NCBI GenBank assembly: GCA_017543285.1
Contig: JAFYGK010000022.1
Span: 1 to 64,000, forward strand
Reading direction: 5' to 3'
Source: Clostridia bacterium
Lineage (GTDB): Bacteria > Bacillota > Clostridia > Oscillospirales > Acutalibacteraceae
Length of the DNA: 64,000 nt
Shown: positions 56,089 to 64,000 of the stretch, in pieces
Layout of the letters: every line of letters begins with the position of its first letter
Numbering within the stretch: the first letter of the stretch is position 1
Position numbers and translations under genes: made by a program
Notes under the pieces: model-generated
The model's database searches: none
What the model was told of the DNA's origin: nothing
The model's input: only the letters and a program-made list of their open reading frames with translations

Positions 56089-56163
56089 GGTGGATGATCG
56101 GAGTCGAACCGAGGGCCTCCAGAGCCCCAATCTGGCGATCTAACCAACTGAGCTACATCCACC
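56089..56163 (-). tRNA. tRNA-His-like gene with anticodon GGG (Pro codon box)
   Basis: 75 bases. The 5' end has an extra G (-1) facing C73, the bacterial histidine identity pair, and acceptor GTGGATG pairs fully with CATCCAC. The anticodon stem CCAGA/TCTGG is perfect, but the loop is TTGGGGC, so positions 34-36 are GGG (proline). Two stems are imperfect: D-stem C11 faces T24 and T-stem C49 faces T65. Canonical tRNA-Pro has C1:G72 and A73, as in the tRNA-Pro(CGG) at 63754. A purely sequence-based caller would say Pro(GGG). It could be a decayed tRNA-His or a chimeric tRNA. Confidence 0.75.
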
Positions 56164-56177
56164 GTAAAAAAGAAAAG

Positions 56178-56251
<74 letters not shown>

Positions 56252-56272
56252 ATCTAATCAATAAAACGAAAG

Positions 56273-56343
56273 AGCGGGTGATGGGAATCGAACCCACACG
56301 ACCAGCTTGGAAGGCTGGAGTTCTACCACTGAACTACACCCGC
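56273..56343 (-). tRNA. tRNA-Gly (anticodon TCC)
   Basis: 71 bases. Acceptor GCGGGTG/CACCCGC, discriminator T, anticodon loop CTTCCAA (TCC), T-loop TTCGATT. First gene of the cluster Gly-Arg-(His-like)-Gln. Confidence 0.93.
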
Positions 56344-56371
56344 ATAAGCACTGCTTTTCAGCGACTTATAT

Positions 56372-56400
56372 ATTTTATCACACGGTATTTTGAATGTCAA
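56372..56400 (-). promoter_or_regulatory. Promoter of the four-tRNA cluster
   Basis: Minus strand TTGACA (56395-56400), 17-base spacer, TAAAAT (56372-56377), about 30 bases before tRNA-Gly. Confidence 0.85.
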
Positions 56401-56733
56401 TAGTCTGGATTGATTTTTTTGGAAAACTATCAACAATCGGGTATTGCAGGGCCGCCGATCAGGTTTTTTATGCCCGGTCCTGATATTACATCGGTTCTTT
56501 TCGCGTCGCTGCCGTCTTATATCGTTGCCGATCCTCCGACAAAGCCCCATAAAGGCGGTCGCTCCCCGGTGATAACAGTTCCGTTACGGCCTTATAAAGT
56601 TGTCGTTTCAACAATCCATGCCGGCCTTATTTCGCATTCCGCCTCAAAGTGCCTTCCGAAATAACAGACGCAACGTGCGTATGGGAAAACGCTTTGCCGA
56701 ATACGCTTCGTAAGCATGTTTATATATGCTTAA
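56401..56733. other. Gap of about 330 bases without a recognisable gene
   Basis: Only short open frames occur on either strand, none with a ribosome binding site or a familiar protein. On the minus strand the sequence has several small inverted repeats (for example GTTG-AAACGA-CAAC near 56605-56618) and the string ATAAGGCCG twice (near 56592 and 56624). A structured RNA or a decayed gene is possible. No tmRNA, SRP RNA or RNase P core motif was found. Confidence 0.3.
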
Positions 56734-57129
56734 TCATTCTCCGAGCACCTTAACATAATACCTGCGGCTTCTCGGCCCGTCAAATTCGCAGAAATAGACG
56801 CCCTGCCATATTCCCAAAAGCGGCCTGCCGTTTTCTATGATAACCGTCTCGCTGCATCCTATACAGCTTGATTTAAGGTGAGCTGCCGAGTTTCCCTCGG
56901 CATGACGAAACTGCTGGCGATCGGGATAGGTCTTATCCAGCGCGAAAAGCAGATCGTCCACGACGTCGGGGTCTGCATTTTCGTTAATCGTTATCGCCGC
57001 GGTGGTGTGCGGACAAAATACAATGCATGCGCCGTCTTTGACACCGCTTTGGGATATAGCGCTCTTTACCTGATTTGTGATATTGTAGAAACCCTCTCGC
57101 CCGGTGGACAGATTAAATTCATAAACCAT
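56734..57129 (-). CDS. YjbQ-family (UPF0047) protein, paralogue 2
   Basis: 131 residues from ATG 57129 (GGAGG upstream; an open frame of 19 more codons has no ribosome binding site). Canonical family motifs: CPHTTAAITINENADPDV (about 39-56), AEGNSAAHLKSS (about 79-90) and GIWQGVYFCEFDGPRSR. These histidines and the glutamate are the conserved cluster near the active site. Weak thiamine-phosphate synthase activity is reported for the family. Compare the divergent copy at 52049-52465. Confidence 0.93.
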   Translation of the reverse strand: MVYEFNLSTGREGFYNITNQVKSAISQSGVKDGACIVFCPHTTAAITINENADPDVVDDLLFALDKTYPDRQQFRHAEGNSAAHLKSSCIGCSETVIIENGRPLLGIWQGVYFCEFDGPRSRRYYVKVLGE

Positions 57130-57206
57130 GTGAAATACCTCCCATGCTGATAATCTAATTATATCCCCCGACGCGTCATAATTCAATACGCAGGTTCTTT
57201 AAAGCG

Positions 57207-57242
57207 GCAAAAATCCGCCGGAGAAAACCCTCCGGCGGATTT
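57207..57242 (-). terminator. Terminator of the lipoprotein gene after nnrD
   Basis: AAATCCGCCGGA pairs perfectly with TCCGGCGGATTT; the minus strand continues with T's. Confidence 0.85.
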
Positions 57243-57257
57243 GTCGAAGACGGCAAA

Positions 57258-57794
57258 CTAATCTACGTCCTCCGACTTTTCAAATTTTGTTATGCCCGCA
57301 TCAATGCCGTAATCAGGTATCTGCAGGCGATAAAGCGCGCCTGTTTCGTTGTCCAGCATAGCAATATACTCCCCTGCGCGGCAATATCCCCTGCATATAC
57401 ATCTGTCGCCCGTTTGGTCGGGCTCGGGATTTATCTCCCCGGCCAGACTGAGCGAATCCAGCGCGTCCAGCACCGCGGGCAAAAAAGCAGCGTCCGGGAA
57501 TTTGTCCGGATCAAGAGACATGCTCATGCCGAGATGATCTATGCGGATTTCGCCGCCTTCCCATTCGGCGGTCAGGCCTTTGAGCGAATCGGGCCGGACG
57601 ATCGAAACGGTGCAAAGTCCCGGAGCATGATGCGCAACTTCGGCAACAATGTCCATTCCGCTGCATTCAAGCGATATTTCACAGCGAAAGCCCTGTCCGA
57701 CGCATACCGTTTGCGGCCGGGAAGAGAAACACGAGCAAAGAAAAATACAGAAAAAAACGCTTAAAGCCGGCAACAGCGCCTTTTTAATGTTCAT
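57258..57794 (-). CDS. Small lipoprotein, possibly LolA-like
   Basis: 178 residues. Signal peptide of lipoprotein type with lipobox L-C-S-C (Cys at about 22), then a soluble domain of about 150 residues with beta-strand patterns: VSIVRPDSLKGLTAEWEGGEIRIDHLGMSMSL (about 63-94). The order 'P-x-x-L-x-G-x-x-x-x-W-x-G' recalls LolA/YdcC-type folds, which include the clostridial germination factor GerS. This similarity is an impression, not proof. Same direction as nnrD, 82 bases downstream, so probably cotranscribed. Confidence 0.65.
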   Translation of the reverse strand: MNIKKALLPALSVFFCIFLCSCFSSRPQTVCVGQGFRCEISLECSGMDIVAEVAHHAPGLCTVSIVRPDSLKGLTAEWEGGEIRIDHLGMSMSLDPDKFPDAAFLPAVLDALDSLSLAGEINPEPDQTGDRCICRGYCRAGEYIAMLDNETGALYRLQIPDYGIDAGITKFEKSEDVD

Positions 57795-57876
57795 TTAGCT
57801 ACCGTCCTTTTCGGTTATTACAGCGTCTGAAAGGCAAAAGGGCGGCATGTGTCGTAAGCAGGCAATCCCGGATATA

Positions 57877-59442
57877 TCATGCGTTGTTTGCCGTCTGCTT
57901 CAGATCCTTCGGCGCGACCGGAGCGTCCTGCTTTTCAAATCCGGCGAATATCGCAGGCAGCGCGTTAACTATGTCGGTCGGAAGCATGGCTCGACGTGAC
58001 AGATTTTTGGCCGCGATATCACCGCCGAGTCCGTGCAGATAAACGGCGCAAACAGCCGCATAAAACGGCTCCATGCCCTGCGCGGCAAGAGAGGCGATCA
58101 TTCCGGCCAGAACATCTCCGCTGCCGCCCTTTGCCATTCCGTCATTTCCGGTCATGTTGACAAAGGTGCGTCTGCCATCGGTGATTATGGTGTTAGCGCC
58201 CTTCAGAACCACCGTCACGCCGTATTCACGTGCAAGTCCGGTCGCGTATTCCAGACGGCGGCTCTGTATTGTCTGCGCGTCGGTCGAGCACAATCGCGCC
58301 ATTTCGCCCGGGTGCGGAGTCAGAACAACTTCGCATTGACGCTGTTTTAATATATCTTTATTCAGCGCAAGCGCGTTTATGCCGTCCGCGTCGATGATAA
58401 GAGGAATTTTTGCATTTTGCACTATATCGTAAACTATGGCTCTGGTGTCGTTGTCCAGTCCAAGACCGCATCCGATTAGACAAGCCGAGGATTTTTCCAT
58501 TTCGACATATATCATCGGCAGGGAGCTTTTCGACGTGTTTCCGCTCTGATTGACGGGAAGAGGCAGCATGACCGCCTCTATCAGATGATGGCTGAGTACC
58601 GCCGTAGCAGGCCCGGGCAGAGCACAGCAGAGCAGGCCCAATCCGCATCTCATTGCCGCCATACCCGAAAGAGCTGCCGCGCCGACCATGCGCATGCTGC
58701 CGCAAATGCTCATCAGTTTGCCGTAGCTGCCCTTGTTGGAATCGGCAAACCTCCTGGGCAGCATGGTTTTGACAAAACCGTCGTCGGCTGTCCGCATTAC
58801 AGCAAGACGGGCAATTATGTCCGGAGCGATTCCGATATCGGCGACGACCACGCTTGAGCAAAGCTGCCGGGCGGGAAAGATAACATGGCATGGTTTAAGC
58901 GACGAAAAGGTTATTGTGCAGTGCGCCCGGACGCACGCGCCAGCAAGCATGCCGCTGTCGCTGCTCATCCCGCTGGGCACATCAATGGAAAAAATTCTGG
59001 CGCGGCTGCGGTTTATGACGCCGATTACCTCTTCAGCCGGTTTTCTTACCGCTCCTGAAAGTCCCAATCCGAAAATGCAGTCCACTATAATGTCCGCGGA
59101 CATTATAGTCTCCCTGGCGTTTTCGTCGTATTCTTCTATGAAACCTCCGTCGATCCTTTCCATCATGAGTTTTGCGTCGTCGGCGGCCGGCTGGCCCAGG
59201 GCAAGGATCACCTTGACGTCATACCCTTTTGCAAGCATATGCCGCGCTATGACGAAACCGTCGCCTCCGTTATTTCCCTTGCCGCAGACAATGACGGTTT
59301 TTTTATTTTCCGGTGAGTTAAACTTTTCGATTATCTCAAAAGAAGACCTTCCGGCGCGTTCCATCAGCTCCGTCAGGCCGATGCCGCGCTTTGCGGCTTC
59401 CAATTCAGCAATTCTTGATTTTTCCGCGTTCAATATAAACAT
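57877..59442 (-). CDS. nnrD: Bifunctional NAD(P)H-hydrate epimerase/dehydratase
   Basis: 521 residues. The N-terminal YjeF_N epimerase domain (about 1-210) has VIVCGKGNNGGDGF and IFSIDVPSGMSSDSG. The C-terminal ADP-dependent dehydratase domain (about 225-505) has LTPHPGEMARL and the catalytic GNDGMAKGGSGDVLAG motif. Repairs NAD(P)H hydrates, which form spontaneously. Both activities are fused, as in most bacteria. The ATG follows GGGGAG by five bases. No acpS or alr gene is adjacent in this window. Confidence 0.95.
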   Translation of the reverse strand: MFILNAEKSRIAELEAAKRGIGLTELMERAGRSSFEIIEKFNSPENKKTVIVCGKGNNGGDGFVIARHMLAKGYDVKVILALGQPAADDAKLMMERIDGGFIEEYDENARETIMSADIIVDCIFGLGLSGAVRKPAEEVIGVINRSRARIFSIDVPSGMSSDSGMLAGACVRAHCTITFSSLKPCHVIFPARQLCSSVVVADIGIAPDIIARLAVMRTADDGFVKTMLPRRFADSNKGSYGKLMSICGSMRMVGAAALSGMAAMRCGLGLLCCALPGPATAVLSHHLIEAVMLPLPVNQSGNTSKSSLPMIYVEMEKSSACLIGCGLGLDNDTRAIVYDIVQNAKIPLIIDADGINALALNKDILKQRQCEVVLTPHPGEMARLCSTDAQTIQSRRLEYATGLAREYGVTVVLKGANTIITDGRRTFVNMTGNDGMAKGGSGDVLAGMIASLAAQGMEPFYAAVCAVYLHGLGGDIAAKNLSRRAMLPTDIVNALPAIFAGFEKQDAPVAPKDLKQTANNA

Positions 59443-59511
59443 AGGATTCTCCCCTGATAGGCTGAAGTGTGTACGTTTTTAAGTACCCAATAAAATTATA
59501 CATTAAAACCC

Positions 59512-59540
59512 TTGAAATTTACAGAGAAAAGTGCTATGAT
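59512..59540 (+). promoter_or_regulatory. Promoter of the T-box pheST operon
   Basis: TTGAAA (59512-59517), 17-base spacer, TATGAT (59535-59540), placing the transcript start about 59547, just ahead of the T-box leader. Confidence 0.75.
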
Positions 59541-59546
59541 TTTAAA

Positions 59547-59816
59547 AGTATTCATATTTAAACGCAACGATAAGGTCCGTCGGGTAACCGGCGGCAGTAA
59601 GTTCGGCGACATATGGCATTGCAGAGAGATCGCGCCCCCGGCTGAAAGCGCGTTATGTCCCGCCGGACCGAATTTCGCTTTTGAGCGGCGCAGCTGAAAA
59701 CAAGTAGGCTGCGACGGTTCGGTGCCGTTATACGCCGGCGAGTGTTTGCGCCGTGAGCGTGAAAATTCGGGTGGTACCGCGGAAATTATCCGTCCCGTTT
59801 ATGGGGCGGCTTTTTT
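59547..59816 (+). promoter_or_regulatory. T-box riboswitch controlling pheST
   Basis: The leader carries AGTA (59595-59598), AGAGAG (59624-59629), GGCTGAAAG hairpin and the 14-base T-box GGTGGTACCGCGGA (about 59770-59783). After this comes a terminator hairpin (CCGTCCCG/GGGGCGG) with TTTTTT at 59811-59816. GGTCCG near 59577 pairs with CGGACC near 59664 to close Stem I. A TTC codon at 59674-59676, after GAA, is the best candidate for the Phe specifier. Uncharged tRNA-Phe would favour the antiterminator. Confidence 0.88.
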
Positions 59817-59850
59817 ATTCATTTTCAAAACAGTAAAAGGTGTGATATTT

Positions 59851-60870
59851 TTGAAAGACCAGCTTGAAAGCATAAGACAGAGCGCAAAGGAAAAGTTTTC
59901 CTCAGTCGCCAGTCAGGTGGATTTAGAGGCGCTGCGCGTACAGTTTCTCGGCAAAAAAGGTGAGCTCACCGGCATACTGAAGCAGATGGGCAGACTGTCC
60001 GCTGAGGAACGTCCCAAAATAGGCCAGCTTGCCAACGAGGTCCGCACAAATATCGAGAATATGATCGCCGAGCGTTCGGCACAGCTCAAAAGGCTCGAAA
60101 CCGAAAACCGCCTCAGGGCCGAACGCATCGACGTTACAATGCCCGGCAAGGCGCAGGAAATAGGCCACAAGCACCCGCTTTCCATTGTCTTGGATGAGCT
60201 TAAGGATATTTTCGCGGGAATGGGCTTCAATGTCGTTACCGGTCCGGAGGTGGAAACCGACTATTACAACTTTGAGGCGCTGAATCTCCCCAAGGATCAC
60301 CCGGCGCGCGACACGCAGGACACATTTTATATCTCGGAAAATATCCTGCTTCGCACCCAGACTTCGCCCGTGCAGATAAGGACCATGGAAAAACAGAAGC
60401 CCCCGATAAGAATAATCTCTCCTGGCAGAGTTTTCCGCTCGGACGCTGTTGACGCAACCCATTCCCCCCTCTTCCACCAGATCGAGGGTCTCGTCGTTGA
60501 CAAGGGCGTTACTATGGCCGACCTCAAAGGTACAATGGAGACATTCGCTCGCAGGCTCTACGGCGAGGACAGCGTAGTGCGCTTTCGTCCGCACCATTTC
60601 CCCTTCACCGAACCTTCTGCCGAAATGGATATTCAGTGCTTCTCCTGCCACGGCGAGGGCTGCCGCCTTTGCAAAAACGAGGGCTGGATCGAGATTTTAG
60701 GCTGCGGTATGGTGCATCCCAAGGTGCTGCAGATCTGCGGAATTGATCCCGAGGAATACAGCGGCTTTGCATTCGGCATCGGTCTTGAAAGAATAGTCAT
60801 GCGACGCTTCAACATCGACGACATGCGCATGTTCTATGAAAATGATTTGAGATTTTTGGGTCAGTTTTAG
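59851..60870 (+). CDS. pheS: Phenylalanyl-tRNA synthetase alpha subunit
   Basis: 339 residues starting at TTG 59851, the only site with a good ribosome binding site (AAAGGTGTGAT). The open frame runs upstream through the T-box and is not used. N-terminal coiled coil (1-90), then the class II catalytic domain (about 105-339) with [17 protein letters not shown] and [12 protein letters not shown] motif 3. Charges tRNA-Phe together with PheT. Regulated by the T-box. Confidence 0.97.
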   Translation: MKDQLESIRQSAKEKFSSVASQVDLEALRVQFLGKKGELTGILKQMGRLSAEERPKIGQLANEVRTNIENMIAERSAQLKRLETENRLRAERIDVTMPGKAQEIGHKHPLSIVLDELKDIFAGMGFNVVTGPEVETDYYNFEALNLPKDHPARDTQDTFYISENILLRTQTSPVQIRTMEKQKPPIRIISPGRVFRSDAVDATHSPLFHQIEGLVVDKGVTMADLKGTMETFARRLYGEDSVVRFRPHHFPFTEPSAEMDIQCFSCHGEGCRLCKNEGWIEILGCGMVHPKVLQICGIDPEEYSGFAFGIGLERIVMRRFNIDDMRMFYENDLRFLGQF

Positions 60871-60888
60871 TTAAAGGAGGAGCGTACA

Positions 60889-63267
60889 ATGAATTTATCA
60901 ATGAAATGGTTAAAGGACTTTGTAGATATTGACGTTGCTCCGAGACAGTTCGCCGAAGCGCTGACCATGTCCGGATCCAAAGTGGAATGCTACGAATATG
61001 AAGGCGCAGAGCTTAACAATATCGTCATAGGACGCGTTGAAGAAATCGAACATCATCCCGACGCAGACAAACTGTTTGTCTGCCAGATAAACACAGGCGG
61101 CAGTGAAAACATCCAGATAGTCACCGGCGCGCAGAACGTCAAAAAGGGCGATATAGTCCCCGTTGCGCTTGATAATTCCGACGTTGCCGGCGGCAAGCAC
61201 ATCAAAAAAGGCAAGCTGCGCGGCGTTGTTTCCAACGGTATGCTCTGCTCGATAGCCGAGCTTGGCCTCACAAAGAACGATTTTCCCTATGCTGTTGAGG
61301 ACGGCATTTTCATTATAGACGAGCCTTGCGAGATAGGACAGGACGCAAAAGAGGCCCTCGGCATCGACGATCTCGTTGTCGAATTCGAGATAACCTCCAA
61401 CCGGCCCGACTGCCTTTCGGTCATTGGTCTTGCAAGAGAAACCGCCGTCACCTTCAATAAGCCGTTAAAGCTGCACGCCCCCGAGGTAAAGCCCGGCAAC
61501 GGCGATGTTAACGAGCTGCTTTCGGTCAGCATTGAGGCTCCCGACCTGTGCTACCGCTATTGCGGAGCTGTCGTCAGAAACGTCCGCATCAAGCCGTCAC
61601 CGCGTTGGATGAGAGAGCGTCTTCGTGCCTCCGGCGTGCGTCCGATAAATAATATTGTCGATATCACAAACTATGTCATGCTGGAATACGGTCAGCCCAT
61701 GCACGCATTCGACATCCGTTTTATCGACGATTCTAAGATAAAAGTCCGCCGCGCCGAAAAAGGTGAAACCATCACGACCCTTGACGGCGTTGAGAGAGAA
61801 CTGGACGGCAATATGATGGTAATCGCCGACGCGAACAAGCCGGTAGCCGTCGCCGGAGTAATGGGCGGAGAATACTCCGGCATAATGGACGATACTGCGA
61901 CGATTGTATTCGAATCAGCCGGATTTAACGGCAGCAGCGTCAGAAAAACAGCAAAACGTCTGGGCATGAGGACCGACTCCTCGGCGCGATTTGAAAAGGG
62001 TCTCGACCCGAGGGGCTGCATGGACGCGCTAAAGAGGGCGCTGGAGCTGGTACAGCTTCTTGACGCCGGCGACGTTGTCAACGGAATAATCGACGAGTTT
62101 CCGACCGTCCCCGAAACCAGGGTCGTTAAATTAGAGCCCGATTGGATAAACGCGTTTTTGGGAATAAAATTAGACCGCGAACAGATGATCGATATCCTTG
62201 AAAGACTTGGCTTTACAGTAAGCGGCGACGATATACTTGTCCCGCCCTTCCGTATAGATATCGAGCACAAGGCGGATATTGCAGAGGAAATTGCCAGAAT
62301 CTACGGCTACAACGTAATCCCCACTACGCCTCTCAGAGGCAGCGCGGAGGCGTGCGCCACCGAGCGGCAGATATTTGAGAAAAGGGTCAATTCCACAATG
62401 CAGTCGCTTGGTGCAAGCGAGGTTGCGACCTTCTCGTTCATCAGTCCCAAGTATTACGACAAAATAAATATGCCAAAGGACTGCAAATTGAGAAATTCTC
62501 TCGTTATCACAAATCCTTTAGGCGAGGACACAAGCATAATGCGCACGGTCTCATTGCCGTCCATGTGCGAGGTTCTTTCGCGCAATTACAACAACAGAAA
62601 CCCAAAGGCCTGCCTTTATGAGATTTCCACCGAATATATCCCGACGGTCGAAGGTGAACTGCCCGACGAAAAGCAGTCGCTCATCATCGGGATGTACGGC
62701 GAAAATGTTGATTTCTTTGATTTAAAGGGCATAATAGAAAAGCTGCTCGAAACACTTGGGATCAGCGGTTATGAAACCGTCAGAGCGGGCGAAGAAGGCT
62801 ATTCCTTCCATCCCGGACGCTCCGCAAAGATAATCTGCGGCGAAGCATCGCTCGGTATTTTCGGTGAGCTTCACCCGTCTGTCTGCGAGAATTACGGTAT
62901 CAGCGCACGCTGTTACGCGGCGGTTCTCAACTACGAGGAAATGTTCAGCCTGCACAACTTTGAAAAGCAGTACTCTCCTCTGCCCAAATTCCCGTCCATC
63001 ACAAGGGATATAGCCATGATCTGCAACAGAGAGCTGCCGGTTGCCGAGCTGCAAAAGGCAATCGTTCAATCGGGCGGCAGCCGTCTGGAGAACGTCGCTC
63101 TGTTCGACGTTTACACCGGCAAGCAGATCCCGTCGGATAAAAAGAGCGTCGCGTTCAACCTGACTCTGCGCTCAAAGGATTCCACCCTGACCGACGCGGA
63201 CGCCGACGCCGTCATGAAGAGGGTCATCAAGGCGCTGTCCGGCATGGGAGCCGAGCTTCGCTCATAA
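60889..63267 (+). CDS. pheT: Phenylalanyl-tRNA synthetase beta subunit
   Basis: 792 residues. N-terminal tRNA-binding EMAP-like domain (about 40-150), B3/B4 editing domain (about 215-385) with AFDIRF, B5 DNA-binding fold, catalytic-like domain and a C-terminal anticodon-binding FDX-ACB domain (about 700-792, LPKFPSITRDIA). Hydrolyses Tyr-tRNA-Phe in the editing site. AAAGGAGG is eleven bases upstream of ATG 60889, and the stop of pheS lies 18 bases before it. Confidence 0.97.
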   Translation: MNLSMKWLKDFVDIDVAPRQFAEALTMSGSKVECYEYEGAELNNIVIGRVEEIEHHPDADKLFVCQINTGGSENIQIVTGAQNVKKGDIVPVALDNSDVAGGKHIKKGKLRGVVSNGMLCSIAELGLTKNDFPYAVEDGIFIIDEPCEIGQDAKEALGIDDLVVEFEITSNRPDCLSVIGLARETAVTFNKPLKLHAPEVKPGNGDVNELLSVSIEAPDLCYRYCGAVVRNVRIKPSPRWMRERLRASGVRPINNIVDITNYVMLEYGQPMHAFDIRFIDDSKIKVRRAEKGETITTLDGVERELDGNMMVIADANKPVAVAGVMGGEYSGIMDDTATIVFESAGFNGSSVRKTAKRLGMRTDSSARFEKGLDPRGCMDALKRALELVQLLDAGDVVNGIIDEFPTVPETRVVKLEPDWINAFLGIKLDREQMIDILERLGFTVSGDDILVPPFRIDIEHKADIAEEIARIYGYNVIPTTPLRGSAEACATERQIFEKRVNSTMQSLGASEVATFSFISPKYYDKINMPKDCKLRNSLVITNPLGEDTSIMRTVSLPSMCEVLSRNYNNRNPKACLYEISTEYIPTVEGELPDEKQSLIIGMYGENVDFFDLKGIIEKLLETLGISGYETVRAGEEGYSFHPGRSAKIICGEASLGIFGELHPSVCENYGISARCYAAVLNYEEMFSLHNFEKQYSPLPKFPSITRDIAMICNRELPVAELQKAIVQSGGSRLENVALFDVYTGKQIPSDKKSVAFNLTLRSKDSTLTDADADAVMKRVIKALSGMGAELRS

Positions 63268-63319
63268 AAAAGCAGCTTCCGCAGGGAAAATTATTAATAT
63301 ATTTTAATAATTATAGCCC

Positions 63320-63348
63320 TTGAAAACTGGTTCCGAATAGTGTATCAT
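63320..63348 (+). promoter_or_regulatory. Promoter of ireB
   Basis: TTGAAA (63320-63325), 17-base spacer, TATCAT (63343-63348), about 35 bases before the ireB start. Confidence 0.65.
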
Positions 63349-63380
63349 ATTATTAGCGAAAATCTTAGGTGGTGATATTT

Positions 63381-63626
63381 GTGCAGGATAAGACCTTGAC
63401 CTTCAACCTGAACAACAGCGATGAACAGGCTATGAAGGAAACCCTCCTCATGGTTTACGACGCTTTGCGCGAAAAAGGATATAACCCGATAAATCAGCTT
63501 GTCGGCTATATTCTGTCGGAGGATCCCACATATATTACAACCCACGCCAGCGCAAGAAGCCTCATCCGCAGGATTGACCGCGACGAGCTGCTGCGCACAA
63601 TGCTGAGAAACTATCTCGACAACTGA
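63381..63626 (+). CDS. ireB: IreB-family regulatory phosphoprotein (DUF965)
   Basis: 81 residues from GTG 63381, preceded by AGGTGGTGAT. Small helical protein with the family segments VYDALREKGYNPINQLVGYILSEDPTYIT (about 25-53) and RSLIRRIDRDELLRTMLRNYL. IreB is a phosphorylation target of the PASTA kinase IreK in Enterococcus. In many Clostridia it follows alaS and precedes ruvX; here it is alone, with its own promoter and terminator. Confidence 0.92.
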   Translation: MQDKTLTFNLNNSDEQAMKETLLMVYDALREKGYNPINQLVGYILSEDPTYITTHASARSLIRRIDRDELLRTMLRNYLDN

Positions 63627-63644
63627 TCAAAAAACATAAAAATC

Positions 63645-63673
63645 GGAGGACGCAATCTGCGTCCTCCTTTTTA
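63645..63673 (+). terminator. Terminator of ireB
   Basis: GGAGGACGC pairs with GCGTCCTCC around a five-base loop, then six T. Confidence 0.9.
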
Positions 63674-63720
63674 TTATAAAGCATTGCGGCGCAGGACAAT
63701 TTTCCCGGCGGACCGGCAAA

Positions 63721-63752
63721 AGCAAACCCCCTGAGAAAACTCTCAGGGGGTT
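63721..63752 (-). terminator. Terminator of tRNA-Pro
   Basis: AACCCCCTGAGA pairs perfectly with TCTCAGGGGGTT around AAAC; the minus strand continues TTTGCTTTT. Confidence 0.88.
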
Positions 63753-63753
63753 A

Positions 63754-63827
63754 TCGGAGTGACGGGACTTGAACCCATGGCCTCTTGGTCCCGAACCAAG
63801 CGCTCTACCAAGCTGAGCTACACCCCG
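63754..63827 (-). tRNA. tRNA-Pro (anticodon CGG)
   Basis: 74 bases. Acceptor CGGGGTG/CACTCCG with C1:G72, A73, anticodon loop TTCGGGA (CGG), T-loop TTCAAGT. A normal bacterial tRNA-Pro, useful for comparison with the GGG-anticodon tRNA at 56089-56163. Confidence 0.93.
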
Positions 63828-63854
63828 AAAATTCTAATTTGAACAACGCAATAT

Positions 63855-63883
63855 ATTTTAGCATAATCGGAATTGATTGTCAA
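63855..63883 (-). promoter_or_regulatory. Promoter of tRNA-Pro
   Basis: Minus strand TTGACA (63878-63883), 17-base spacer, TAAAAT (63855-63860). Beyond it (63884-64000) no feature was recognised. Confidence 0.85.
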
Positions 63884-64000
63884 TAGTTCATTGCCAAAAA
63901 AAGAAAGCTTAAACTTCGTGTCGGAAGGTTTCCTGGCTAAATCGTTTCAAAATACCGGCCGCATGCCGTTTTGCTACATGTTCGGAAAAAGCAAAAGTCT

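Noticed and set aside
56410..56664. 84-codon plus-strand open frame upstream of the tRNA cluster
   Set aside because: No ribosome binding site, no recognisable family, and unusual proline/lysine-rich text. I left the region as unassigned rather than call a gene.

Overview
This 64 kb window looks like chromosomal DNA of an endospore-forming member of the Clostridia, most likely an Oscillospirales/Ruminococcaceae-type organism. The grounds are a complete spoIIIA operon, spo0A, spoIVB, spmAB, bofA and a spoIVFA/FB-like pair, strong AGGAGG-type ribosome binding sites, sigma-A promoters with 17 bp spacers, a T-box in front of pheST, and the Firmicute-type families DUF4364 and IreB. No phage, insertion sequence, CRISPR array, rRNA or replication origin was recognised. 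Species cannot be assigned from the sequence alone.

Layout. 1-5.6 kb: sporulation block (partial SpoIVFB-like and SpoIVFA-like genes, a decayed dockerin gene, spmB-spmA, a small SLOG-type gene, then spoIVB-spo0A on the other strand). 5.9-15.4 kb: dprA, alaS, a HIT protein, a phosphoribosyltransferase, comEC, holA and a frameshifted rnmV. 15.5-21.7 kb: DUF177-rpmF, a radical-SAM DUF512 protein, der, plsY, gpsA, bofA. 21.7-27.1 kb (minus strand): DUF4364, ispE, an aminotransferase with its Lrp regulator, a PHP phosphatase, and two identical tRNA-Leu genes flanking two small genes. 27.2-32.3 kb: spoIIIAA-AH (minus). 32.4-38.8 kb: a PdaB-like deacetylase, ligA, a YibE/F protein, an amidohydrolase and a lipoprotein. 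39.1-46.8 kb: a penicillin-binding protein that has lost its catalytic serine, sbcDC, and a Wzz/BY-kinase exopolysaccharide pair. 46.9-55.6 kb: YfbR-like phosphatase, a split B12 methionine synthase (reactivation domain plus MetH), aroK, a YjbQ protein and a large zinc-ribbon membrane protein. 55.6-57.1 kb: tRNA genes and a second YjbQ. 57.2-63.8 kb: a lipoprotein, nnrD, T-box-pheST, ireB and tRNA-Pro.

How the genes fit together. SpoIVB, SpoIVFA, SpoIVFB and BofA are the parts of the forespore-to-mother-cell pro-sigma-K checkpoint, and all are in the first 22 kb. SpoIIIAA-AH form the mother-cell half of the feeding-tube channel. SpmA/B and the PdaB-like protein act in spore maturation and cortex formation. 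Sigma-E-like promoters with exact 14 bp spacers lie in front of both spoIIIAA and spmA. DprA and ComEC suggest some DNA uptake or processing capacity.

Most unusual item: in a Gly-Arg-X-Gln tRNA cluster, X has the body of a histidine tRNA (an extra G at -1 facing C73) but reads as anticodon GGG (proline), with two stem mismatches. It is either a decayed tRNA-His or a chimeric, potentially mistranslating tRNA. Also notable are a one-base frameshift near the end of rnmV, a pseudo-carboxypeptidase lacking its SxxK serine, a ComEC whose metallo-beta-lactamase domain has lost its metal site, and a degenerate dockerin gene.
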